Positions 16,377 to 23,694 of a DNA stretch of 51,118 bases are shown piece after piece. The position numbers and the translations under genes are program-made. Under the pieces are notes generated by a model. The model had not been told where the DNA came from and searched no databases. It saw only the letters and a program-made list of their open reading frames with translations. The DNA is from Anaerolineales bacterium (GTDB lineage: Bacteria > Chloroflexota > Anaerolineae > Anaerolineales > Villigracilaceae). The stretch is from contig JAFGCG010000014.1 of the NCBI GenBank assembly GCA_016932715.1, positions 1-51,118 of the forward strand, given 5' to 3'. The number at the start of each line of letters is the position of its first letter. Position 1 is the first letter of the stretch.

Positions 16377-17813
16377 ATGAAAGTCAAAATGATCCTGCCC
16401 GCCCTGACGGAAGCAAAAAGTCCGTTCTGGAGACCCATCAAGTATTCGTTATTCCCTCCGCTGGGCCTGGCAACCCTGGCTGCTTATCTCGACGATCAGG
16501 ATGAAGCCGTTTTACAGGATGAGCATGTCGAAACTCTGGATTTGGACGACGAACCGGATCTGGTTGTCATTCAGGTTTATATCACCTCTGCCTATCGCTC
16601 TTATCAAATCGCCGATCATTACAGGGCAAAAGGAGCCTATGTTTGCCTGGGCGGGCTGCACGTTACCTCCCTGCCAGAGGAAGCCCAGGCACATGCGGAT
16701 ACGATCTTTATCGGCCCCGGAGAGGATACCTGGCCCCTTTTTCTTCATGATTTCCGAGCGAAGCACCCGCGACCAAAGTACATTTCGAAAACCCGCACAT
16801 TAGACGGCCTGCCATTTCCACGCCGCGATCTGATCAAGCGACATCTATATCTGGTCCCAAATTCGCTCGTCGTATCACGCGGCTGCCCGCACGTCTGCGA
16901 CTTCTGCTACAAGGAAGCCTTCTTCGAGGGCGGAAAATCTTTCTACACGCTGAGGGTTGACCGGGCGCTGGCAGAAATCGAAAGCCTGCCCGGAAAACAT
17001 CTGTACTTCCTGGACGATCATCTCTTTGGAAATCCTCATTTCGCGGGAAGTCTCTTTGACGGAATGCGCGGCATGAATCGTCTATGGCAGGCTGCAGGGA
17101 CAGTCCAATCCGTCCGCAAGCCCGGTTTGCTGGAAAAAGCGGTCGCCAGTGGATTGCGCAGTCTGTTCGTAGGATTCGAGACCCTCGATCCCGCCAACCT
17201 GATCCAACAGCACAAATACCAAAACCTGAACCGGGATTACTCCACTGCCATTCGAAGATTGCACGATCTCGGAGTAATGGTAAACGCCAGTTTTGTCTTT
17301 GGAATGGACGAGGATGAGGAGGATGTTTTCGATAGAACTGTCGAATGGGCGGTCAGACAAGGAGTTGAAACTGCAACCTTCCATATTCTTACTCCTTATC
17401 CCGGAACCGCTCTCCATAAGAGGATACAGGGGGAAGGGCGAATCAGGACGTCGAACTGGGATCTATATGACACAAGGCATTCTGTTTTCCAACCCAGACG
17501 AATGAACCCTCAAGTCCTTGAAACCGGTTATTGGCATGCTTATAAGGAATTTTATCGTTGGAAGAATATTATTCAATCTTCGCAGGCACATGAGGGACTG
17601 GCAAACCAACTCAGGCATATGGCTTATGCCGGTGGCTGGAAGAAATTCGAACCCATGTGGGATTGGATAATCAGGGCAAAAAGAGTCACTCACTTGCTTC
17701 CTGTGTTGGAAAGGGTCCTTGCAGGCTTTCAGTTACGATTTGAAGATGCTTCACGGAATAGATTCGAAAGTCCTGCCGGTCTCGAGAAAATGGAGGATCA
17801 GTCTGTCATATAA
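16377..17813 (+). CDS. B12-binding-type radical SAM protein
   Basis: This 478-residue protein has an amino-terminal cobalamin-binding-like Rossmann region (about residues 1-140; FPPLGLATLAAYLDD and VCLGGLHVTSLPEEA are typical). It is followed by a radical SAM domain with the cluster cysteines Cys170, Cys174 and Cys177 in SRGCPHVCDFCYKE. Later motifs include FLDDHLFGNP, LFVGFETLDPANL and HILTPYPGTALHKRI. The usual cobalamin-binding DxHxxG is not clear, so cofactor binding is uncertain. The carboxyl-terminal extension (about 370-478) resembles the DUF4070-type tail. AAAGGAG precedes the start. No neighbouring genes suggest a pathway. Confidence 0.85.
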   Translation: MKVKMILPALTEAKSPFWRPIKYSLFPPLGLATLAAYLDDQDEAVLQDEHVETLDLDDEPDLVVIQVYITSAYRSYQIADHYRAKGAYVCLGGLHVTSLPEEAQAHADTIFIGPGEDTWPLFLHDFRAKHPRPKYISKTRTLDGLPFPRRDLIKRHLYLVPNSLVVSRGCPHVCDFCYKEAFFEGGKSFYTLRVDRALAEIESLPGKHLYFLDDHLFGNPHFAGSLFDGMRGMNRLWQAAGTVQSVRKPGLLEKAVASGLRSLFVGFETLDPANLIQQHKYQNLNRDYSTAIRRLHDLGVMVNASFVFGMDEDEEDVFDRTVEWAVRQGVETATFHILTPYPGTALHKRIQGEGRIRTSNWDLYDTRHSVFQPRRMNPQVLETGYWHAYKEFYRWKNIIQSSQAHEGLANQLRHMAYAGGWKKFEPMWDWIIRAKRVTHLLPVLERVLAGFQLRFEDASRNRFESPAGLEKMEDQSVI

Positions 17814-17816
17814 ATA

Positions 17817-17843
17817 TTTCACCGCTGAGAACCAGCGGTGAAA
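17817..17843. terminator. Bidirectional hairpin between convergent genes
   Basis: The perfect inverted repeat TTTCACCGCTG / CAGCGGTGAAA around AGAAC lies just after the radical SAM stop and before the convergent CBS gene. T-rich flanks are short, so the terminator assignment is moderate. Confidence 0.6.
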
Positions 17844-17871
17844 CAGGACGCTTTCTTATTCCGAAGACGCG

Positions 17872-18316
17872 CTACACATTATTTGCTGGCTCTGAAGCTT
17901 CGGGCTCGGAGACTTTCTGCAGCACCTTGCCCGAAAGATTCGCCGTGCCGTTCCGTGCGAGATCGCCCAGGGAAATGACACCCACCAGACGTTTGTCGTC
18001 GCGGCTCAAAATCACCAGGCGGCGGATCTGGTTCTCTGCCATGATTTTGGCGGCTTCCCTGACATCCTGATCCTCGAAACAGCAGATCGCAGGAGTCGTC
18101 ATCAGGTCGCGAGCCAGCATGATATTGACATCCATGCCATCTGCCAGCGCGCGGATGGTAATGTCCCGGTCACTGAGTACACCCAGCAGCGTCGCCCCAT
18201 CGCAGACCGGCAAAAAAACCAATATCCCGATCTCGCATTTTCTTCGCCGCGGATTGCAGGGAGTCGTCCGGCTGGATGACCTCCACCTGGCGCGTTATGA
18301 TCCCACTGAGCTTCAT
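17872..18316 (-). pseudogene. Tandem CBS-domain protein, broken by a one-base frameshift
   Basis: Two frames together encode a typical two-CBS protein of about 147 residues. The first frame starts at 18316 (MKLSGIITRQVEVIQPDDS) and runs to RDRDIGF. The second continues with LPVCDGATLLGVLSDRDIT and ends with VISLGDLARNGTANLSGKV. The join is a run of seven T on the coding strand (complement of 18212-18218); six T would restore a continuous frame through GFLPVCDG. The start codon overlaps the upstream stop in an ATGA arrangement, supporting a once-intact gene. CBS pairs bind adenine nucleotides and act as regulatory modules. A sequencing error, recent mutation or slippage-based switching could each explain it. 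Confidence 0.75.
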
Positions 18317-18579
18317 ACTTTGCTCTTCTCCTCGACGCGGTCTTCCAGGCTATGGACGCCGTGTTGCGCGGCGCAGTGAGCACAGCAATACAGGGCATTC
18401 GCCGTTTCCATGCCATGACCAATGATCCGGCAGCTGCAATGCGCGCAGGTCGGTGCCAGGGCGTGGATGGCGCACTCGAAGCTGTCGAAGACATGCGTCT
18501 CGCCGCCCATCTTCACCTCGAAACACTTGTCGTAGCTGTTGCCGCAGACCTCACAGGTTGCGTTTTTTTCACCCAGCAT
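18313..18579 (-). CDS. Small Cys/His-rich zinc-binding (metallothionein-annotated) protein
   Basis: This 88-residue protein has three cysteine clusters: TCEVCGNSYDKCFEV, FDSFECAIHALAPTCAHCSCRIIGHG and LYCCAHCAAQHG. The conserved FDSFECAIHALAP and GCRIIGHG-like segments mark a family usually annotated as prokaryotic metallothionein-like; metal binding is likely and the biological role unclear. The start at 18579 has GGAGAG just upstream, better than the in-frame ATG at 18603. It overlaps the CBS gene by four bases, so the two are translated as a coupled pair. Confidence 0.7.
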   Translation of the reverse strand: MLGEKNATCEVCGNSYDKCFEVKMGGETHVFDSFECAIHALAPTCAHCSCRIIGHGMETANALYCCAHCAAQHGVHSLEDRVEEKSKV

Positions 18580-18898
18580 GTTCTCTCCTTTATTCATTTT
18601 CACCTCTTTTCCATAACTTTTTGCATCTGGTTGCGTCTTCCAACAAGACTACAGTTTTTTGGCTTTAACTCTCAATTCCTAAAGCAAATATGCCCCTGTA
18701 TTGTATATAACGGGATGAAGCTAATGATGTTATGTCAATCCCCCTGCACGTCGAAGATCCCGTGCCAAGCGGGGCTGTTGGCGGAAGTCTCATGGACAAT
18801 TCACAAAGTACTGATCCTGTTTTAGGTAAAACGTCATGACATTTGTTACAGACAAAAAAGGGGATAAGTCGTAGAATAAATTTGTCATTGGAGACCGA
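18580..18898. other. Intergenic region between divergent genes
   Basis: This gap of about 320 bases lies between the zinc protein (minus) and the tryptophanase unit (plus). It is more A+T-rich than its flanks and must hold promoters for both directions. A TATATAA stretch near 18705 and several TTGT hexamers are visible, but I cannot assign a convincing -35/-10 pair, and no RNA gene or repeat is recognised. Confidence 0.4.
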
Positions 18899-18970
18899 AT
18901 GGCACAAGGGGAACACATGCCAGGCTCGCTACCCAAATTTGACGAATACTCAAATATGGAGGCAAAATGA
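18899..18970 (+). CDS. Possible 23-codon upstream ORF coupled to tryptophanase
   Basis: An ATG at 18899, five bases after GGAG, opens a 23-codon frame (MAQGEHMPGS...) whose TGA overlaps the ATG of the tryptophanase gene in an ATGA arrangement. It is out of frame with tryptophanase. It contains no Trp codon, so it does not resemble E. coli TnaC. A coupled leader or a chance ORF are both possible. Confidence 0.35.
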   Translation: MAQGEHMPGSLPKFDEYSNMEAK

Positions 18971-20346
18971 CTACCATCTATCCCCCCGAACCCTTCCGCA
19001 TCAAAGTGACCGAATCGATCCGCCTCATCTCGCCGGAGGCGCGCGAAGCCGCGCTCAGGGAGGCAGGGTACAACCTGTTCGCGCTCAAGGCTGAGGATAT
19101 CTTCATTGACCTCCTCACCGATTCGGGCACGGGCGCGATGAGTCAGGAGCAGTGGGCGGCGATCATGCGCGGCGACGAGTCCTACGCGGGCGCGCGTTCG
19201 TTCCACCGGCTCAAGGCTGCGGTGGAGGATATTTTTGGTTTCAAGTATTTCGTCCCGACTCATCAGGGACGCGCCGCCGAGAACATTCTGTCCGCGTGCC
19301 TGGTCAAGCCCGGACAATCCGTCCCTTCGAACATGCACTTCGACACCACTGACGCCAACATCCGGGCCCGCGGCGGGCGCCCGACCAATCTCGTGATCGA
19401 CGAAGCCTTCGATCCCACAAACTCGCATCCCTTCAAGGGGGACATGGATATCGACAAGCTGCGCGCATTTATCGAAAAGACCGGTGCAGCGAACATCCCG
19501 TTCGGCATGGTCACCGTGACCAACAACGCGGGAGGCGGGCAGCCCGTCTCGATGGAAAATCTCAAGGCAGCTGCGGAGGTTTACCACGAATATGGAATCC
19601 CCTTCTTCATCGACGCGGCGCGCTACGCCGAAAACTGTTTCTTCATCAAACAGCGTGAACCCGGCTGTGAGCATCAATCCGTGAAAGAGATCGCCCGTGA
19701 GATGTTCTCCCTCGCCGATGGCATGACCATGTCTGCCAAGAAGGACGCGATCGTCAACATCGGCGGTTTGTTGTGTGTGAATGACGAGAATCTTTTTCAG
19801 CGCATCAAAAACGAATTGATCCTGCGCGAGGGTTTTCCCACCTACGGCGGGCTGGCGGGACGCGACCTCGACGCGCTGGCTGTCGGCTTGTACGAAGGCC
19901 TCGACGAAGCGTATCTCGCCTACCGGCTTGGTCAGACCGCCTACCTGGCGGCGCGCCTCAACGAAGTCGGGATTCCCACCATCCAACCCACAGGCGGGCA
20001 CGGCGTCTACGTCAATGCGGGTGCGATCCTGCCGCACATCCCCAACCGTGAATTTCCTGCACAGGCGCTGGCTGTGGAACTCTACCGGGAAGGCGGCATC
20101 CGCGGCGTGGAGATCGGCTCGGTCATGTTCGCCTATCCCGACCCCGACACCGGGATATGGCATTACCCCAGGCTCGAACTCCTGCGCCTGGCGATCCCGC
20201 GCCGCACGTACACACAGAGCCACATGGACTACATCGCGGATTCGTTCGCAAAAATCAAAGGTCGCGCTGGATCGGTGCGCGGCTACAAATTTACCTACGC
20301 GCCCGAATTGCTCAGGCATTTCACCGCACGATTTGAGCCGCTTTAA
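18967..20346 (+). CDS. tnaA: Tryptophanase (beta-eliminating lyase)
   Basis: This 459-residue PLP enzyme splits tryptophan into indole, pyruvate and ammonia. The fold and motifs match the tryptophanase / tyrosine phenol-lyase family: TDSGTGAMS, VPTHQGRAAENIL, and the PLP lysine in MTMSAKKD (Lys258/259, the second being the likely Schiff-base residue). Two positions favour tryptophanase. Asp126 in HFDTT is where tyrosine phenol-lyase has threonine. The segment GIRGVEIGS carries Ile where tyrosine phenol-lyase has its phenol-binding Arg381 (MERG). The tail YTQSHMDYI...RHFTARF is also family-typical. The start chosen has GGAGG upstream. A palindrome at 20352-20412 follows. Confidence 0.85.
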   Translation: MTTIYPPEPFRIKVTESIRLISPEAREAALREAGYNLFALKAEDIFIDLLTDSGTGAMSQEQWAAIMRGDESYAGARSFHRLKAAVEDIFGFKYFVPTHQGRAAENILSACLVKPGQSVPSNMHFDTTDANIRARGGRPTNLVIDEAFDPTNSHPFKGDMDIDKLRAFIEKTGAANIPFGMVTVTNNAGGGQPVSMENLKAAAEVYHEYGIPFFIDAARYAENCFFIKQREPGCEHQSVKEIAREMFSLADGMTMSAKKDAIVNIGGLLCVNDENLFQRIKNELILREGFPTYGGLAGRDLDALAVGLYEGLDEAYLAYRLGQTAYLAARLNEVGIPTIQPTGGHGVYVNAGAILPHIPNREFPAQALAVELYREGGIRGVEIGSVMFAYPDPDTGIWHYPRLELLRLAIPRRTYTQSHMDYIADSFAKIKGRAGSVRGYKFTYAPELLRHFTARFEPL

Positions 20347-20351
20347 AAATT

Positions 20352-20412
20352 AACCGCGAAGAGCGCAAAGAATTCTTTTTTAGGTTTCGCGCCCTTAGCG
20401 CTCTTCGCGGTT
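20352..20412. repeat. Palindrome downstream of tnaA, AACCGCGAAGAGCGC arms
   Basis: A perfect 15-base inverted repeat AACCGCGAAGAGCGC (20352-20366) / GCGCTCTTCGCGGTT (20398-20412) encloses AAAGAATTCTTTTTTAGG. The motif family (CGCGAAG/CTTCGCG) is also seen at 31530-31640 and 50745-50810. It may terminate tnaA. It is followed by three tandem ACACCTG units just before recJ. Confidence 0.75.
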
Positions 20413-20453
20413 CCAAACTTGACACCTGACACCTGACACCTGATACTTGGCAC

Positions 20454-22787
20454 GTGACCCGCTGGATCGATCCCCCTCCCGTCGAAGTCCCCGCCTCCTT
20501 CGCGGACCTCAGCCTGCCTCCGCTCATCGCGCAGACTCTCGTCCGGCGCGGCATCGACACACCTGAGGCTGCGCGCGCCTTCATCCACCCGGATTCAACC
20601 CCACCCACGCCATTCCCAAATATCGAACCGGCTGTCGAGCGCATCCAGGCTGCAATCCGCGCCAGGGAGATGATCTGCGTCTGGGGCGACTTCGACGTAG
20701 ATGGACAATCCTCCACTACATTGCTGGTCGAGACGCTGCAAGCCCTGGGCGGAAATGTCGTTTATTACATCCCGATCCGCGGCAAGGAGAGTCATGGCGT
20801 CCACATCGAGAGCCTCAAGCCGATCATTGACAATGGCGCCAGGCTGATCGTCACCTGCGACACGGGCATCACTGCCTACGAGGCGATCGACTACGCCAAC
20901 TCCTGCGGCGTGGACGTGGTCGTCACCGACCATCACGAGTTGGGCGCCACGCTTCCGAATGCAAAAGCAATCGTCAATCCCAAGCTGCTGCCTGAAGGTC
21001 ACATCCTCGAAAACCTTGCCGGTGTGGGCGTCGCATACAAACTTGCGGAAGCGTTGATCGGGAATTGGGAATCGGGAAGTGGAAATCGGGGAACGTCATC
21101 CGACTCACGAATAACGACACCCGATTCCCTTTTAGATCTTGTCGCCCTCGGATTGATCGCCGATGTTGCCTTGCTCAAGGGCGAGACGCGTTCCCTTGTC
21201 CAGCGCGGCATTCAAGTTCTGCGGAATACGAGCCGGATCGGCTTGCGAGTAATGGCTGAACTCTCCGGGACAAGCCTCGAATCGCTCACCGAGGAAACCA
21301 TCGGTTTCAACTTTGCTCCCCGCCTGAATGCCCTGGGGCGATTGAGCGATGCCAATCCGGCGGTGGAATTGCTGCTTTCCCATGATCCCACGCGGGCGCG
21401 CGTGATCGCCACACAAATCGAAGGCTTGAATGCGCAGCGCAGGTTATTGACGAACCAGGTCTACGAAGCAGTCGAGGCACAGCTCCGCGCAAACCCGGAG
21501 CTGCTCTCCGAGCCTGCCCTGCTCCTGACCAATCAGAACTGGCCCGGCGGCGTGTTGGGGATCGTCGCCAATAAGCTCGTCGAACGTTATCGCAAACCGG
21601 CGATCCTCCTGAACCAATCGGAAGACGGGGTCCTGCGCGGCTCGGCGCGTTCCATCGAGGGATTGAACATCACCGCAGCGATCGCCACACAGCGGCATCG
21701 GCTGCTGGGATTCGGCGGTCATCCCATGGCGGCTGGATTGGCGCTTGAAGCCGGGAAACTTTCCGCTTTTCGTAAAGGCCTCGGCAAAGCGATCGAAGAT
21801 CAGCTGGGACAGATCATTCGTGAAGAACCAACATTACAGATCGATGCCTGGCTGGATTTGAACGATATCAATATTGAACTCGCTGAATCCCTGGAAGCGC
21901 TCGCGCCCTTTGGAGCAGGGAACCCGTCGCTGACATTCGCGACTCACAAAGTGAGTTTGAGGTCTGTTTCCACGCTGGGTAAGGCGAGGGAACACCTGCG
22001 GCTCAACGTGGAAGATGAAAATGGGAATGTTCAATCCATTTTGTGGTGGGGCGGCGCAGGCGCGGAATTACCGGAACAAGGCAGTAAATTCGACATTGCC
22101 TACTCCATGCGCGCCTCCACATTTCGCGGCGAGAAGCAGGTCACCTTACAGTTTGAGGAGTTGAGAGTTGTCGCGGAAGCTTCCCCGGAACCGAAGAAAC
22201 GCAGGATCGAGATCGTTGATTATCGTTTGGAGTCAGCCAGCTTGCTGGCGAAATTGCAGGAGCAAGCTCCTGCACTCCAAATCTGGGCAGAGGGCGCGGA
22301 TAAAGCCAAAGGCAAGAGCCGCTTCGAATTAAATGCGGCGGATGAGTTTGCAATCTATACCGCTCCCCCATCGCCAACAGAACTGCGCCTTGCCCTCGAA
22401 ACAGTAAAGCCAAAAAAGGTTTACCTGTTTGGGGTCGCGCCTGCTGCAGAGAAGCCAGATGCTTTTCTCACCCGTCTGGCAGGTTTCGCAAAATATGCAA
22501 TCAATCAAAAGGGTGGAAAGGTGACTGTGGGGGAACTTGCCGCGGCGACCGCTCAACGCGAAGGCGCGATCCGGCTGGGCATGGAGTGGATGGCGGCCGG
22601 GGGCCACGTATCCATTTACAGGGATGCTTCGCAAGAGACCGTTCTTTTGTCCACAGGCAATGGCGAGTTAAATCAATACCTGCAGCGCGAGTTATATCTC
22701 GCGGTGAAAGGAATTCTCGAAGAGACTGCCGCCTATCGCCTCCACTTCCAGCGTGCCGAACCTGAAAGCCTTATGGGGTTGGAGTAG
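20454..22787 (+). CDS. recJ: Single-stranded-DNA-specific exonuclease RecJ with two repeat-derived insertions
   Basis: RecJ degrades single-stranded DNA 5' to 3' in recombination and repair. This 777-residue protein starts with GTG. DHH motifs are present: DFDVDG (79-84), CDTG (125-128) and the name-giving TDHHELG (DHH at 159-161); the DHHA1 motif GFGGHPMAAG and an OB-fold region follow. Two segments interrupt conserved blocks. Residues 203-225, between AEALI and LLDLVALGLIADVA, are encoded by an inverted repeat (21067-21129). Residues 591-609 are encoded by a copy of a dispersed palindromic repeat (22226-22281). Both keep the frame. The carboxyl region beyond about 600 is poorly conserved. 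The 3' end overlaps the convergent gene by 17 bases. Confidence 0.92.
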   Translation: MTRWIDPPPVEVPASFADLSLPPLIAQTLVRRGIDTPEAARAFIHPDSTPPTPFPNIEPAVERIQAAIRAREMICVWGDFDVDGQSSTTLLVETLQALGGNVVYYIPIRGKESHGVHIESLKPIIDNGARLIVTCDTGITAYEAIDYANSCGVDVVVTDHHELGATLPNAKAIVNPKLLPEGHILENLAGVGVAYKLAEALIGNWESGSGNRGTSSDSRITTPDSLLDLVALGLIADVALLKGETRSLVQRGIQVLRNTSRIGLRVMAELSGTSLESLTEETIGFNFAPRLNALGRLSDANPAVELLLSHDPTRARVIATQIEGLNAQRRLLTNQVYEAVEAQLRANPELLSEPALLLTNQNWPGGVLGIVANKLVERYRKPAILLNQSEDGVLRGSARSIEGLNITAAIATQRHRLLGFGGHPMAAGLALEAGKLSAFRKGLGKAIEDQLGQIIREEPTLQIDAWLDLNDINIELAESLEALAPFGAGNPSLTFATHKVSLRSVSTLGKAREHLRLNVEDENGNVQSILWWGGAGAELPEQGSKFDIAYSMRASTFRGEKQVTLQFEELRVVAEASPEPKKRRIEIVDYRLESASLLAKLQEQAPALQIWAEGADKAKGKSRFELNAADEFAIYTAPPSPTELRLALETVKPKKVYLFGVAPAAEKPDAFLTRLAGFAKYAINQKGGKVTVGELAAATAQREGAIRLGMEWMAAGGHVSIYRDASQETVLLSTGNGELNQYLQRELYLAVKGILEETAAYRLHFQRAEPESLMGLE
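21067..21129. repeat. Inverted repeat carried in frame within recJ (first)
   Basis: GGGAATCGGG (21067-21076) is the exact reverse complement of CCCGATTCCC (21120-21129). Between them are further GGGAA/GGAAATCGGGG units and CGACTCACGAATAACG, the style of intergenic repeats. It encodes most of residues 203-225 of RecJ. Confidence 0.8.
22226..22281. repeat. Dispersed palindromic repeat (TTTGGAGT...ACTCCAAA), copy 3, in frame within recJ
   Basis: Its 56 bases begin TTTGGAGTCAGCCAGCTTGC and end AGCTCCTGCACTCCAAA. Two inner palindromes, CCAGCTTGCTGG and GCAGGAGCAAGCTCCTGC, sit side by side. The same termini occur at 9317-9382 and, partly decayed, at 411-497. It encodes RecJ residues 591-609. Confidence 0.85.
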
Positions 22788-23550
22788 CGGTTGGTGTCGG
22801 TGTTCGGGTTGGGGTGGGTGTCGCCGCAGGGAAGACAAACCTGTCAATGTTCACCGATCCGCCGCCCGTGTGCTTGATGAGAACATTATGTGTTCCCGCT
22901 TCCAACGTATGTGTCCATTCCCCTCCCTGGGCTTCACTGACTGCAATCCCCAAAGTATCATCATCGATGAAAATCGTTACCGTTCCGAGGCTTGGTCCTG
23001 CCTGATAGAAGAAATGAATTTCCTGACCGCTGAAGGTAAACGTTAGCGCGTTGCCAATTGTAGTAGAAATATGTAACGTTTCCTGGTATGCCCCAGCCAC
23101 AGGAGCTTGCGTTACCCAGCTGCCACTATAGATGAGCCGGGAATCGGTATCATCATAAGTATTCGCGGCAGAGGGTGTGCTGGTCCTTGTGGCAGTTGCG
23201 GCGCGGGTGGGACCGCTGCTGGTGGCGCTCCGAGTAAGGCTCGGGAGCACGATCAGAGTGGGCGGAGTAGAAAATGACTGCCGGGTGGGTGTGACAAAGC
23301 CCGGAGACTCCTCAACCGGCTCATCCGTCGGAGGCGCGATGTCAGATCCTGCGACAACCAGCGTGGTGATTGCCGGTTCAGTCCCCAGATAAAGGTACTG
23401 GAATGGCGTCGAGCTGGGCGTGGCTGCAATCTCGGCAGGCGCAGTAACAAGCCGCCCGCCAAGCAAAACGATAATGAGCCCAACGATAGATAATCCGCCG
23501 ATCAGGGCGGGAATAATAAGTTCACGACCAAGAGCTGGTTGATTGTCCAT
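22771..23550 (-). CDS. Membrane-anchored extracytoplasmic protein with TPT linker, function unknown
   Basis: This 259-residue protein has an amino-terminal transmembrane anchor (about residues 12-33, IPALIGGLSIVGLIIVLLGG). A Thr/Ser/Pro-rich linker (about 40-130) follows, then a beta-sandwich-like domain (about 135-240) that resembles small galactose-binding or concanavalin-like modules (SRLIYSGSWVTQ; ALTFTFSGQEIHFFYQ; GTHNVLIKHTGGGSVNIDRF). It ends in tandem Thr-Pro repeats (TPTPTRTPTPTATPTP). The carboxyl-terminal TP tail is odd because it carries no further domain. The domain call is by pattern only. The gene is convergent with and overlaps recJ. Confidence 0.65.
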   Translation of the reverse strand: MDNQPALGRELIIPALIGGLSIVGLIIVLLGGRLVTAPAEIAATPSSTPFQYLYLGTEPAITTLVVAGSDIAPPTDEPVEESPGFVTPTRQSFSTPPTLIVLPSLTRSATSSGPTRAATATRTSTPSAANTYDDTDSRLIYSGSWVTQAPVAGAYQETLHISTTIGNALTFTFSGQEIHFFYQAGPSLGTVTIFIDDDTLGIAVSEAQGGEWTHTLEAGTHNVLIKHTGGGSVNIDRFVFPAATPTPTRTPTPTATPTP

Positions 23551-23655
23551 GGGAATAGAAAAGCCGTATGGCTCTACGATCCATCAACTCCATTGATGTC
23601 TGGGCAAAAGGATACCACAACCAGGGCTGATCCGATACCGAAGCCAGCGCGGTAT

Positions 23656-23688
23656 AAAAATCTTCCCCAAGTTCGAAATGTCTGGGGA
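23656..23688 (-). terminator. Intrinsic terminator of the aminotransferase gene
   Basis: On the minus strand TCCCCAG pairs with CTTGGGGA around ACATTTCGAA, followed by AGATTTTTA. It begins seven bases after the aminotransferase stop. Confidence 0.7.
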
Positions 23689-23694
23689 TGATCT

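Noticed and set aside
18790..20319. A 509-codon open frame antisense to tryptophanase
   Set aside because: It mirrors a clearly functional gene, has no ribosome binding site and no recognisable domain. Long antisense frames are expected with this G+C-rich codon bias.
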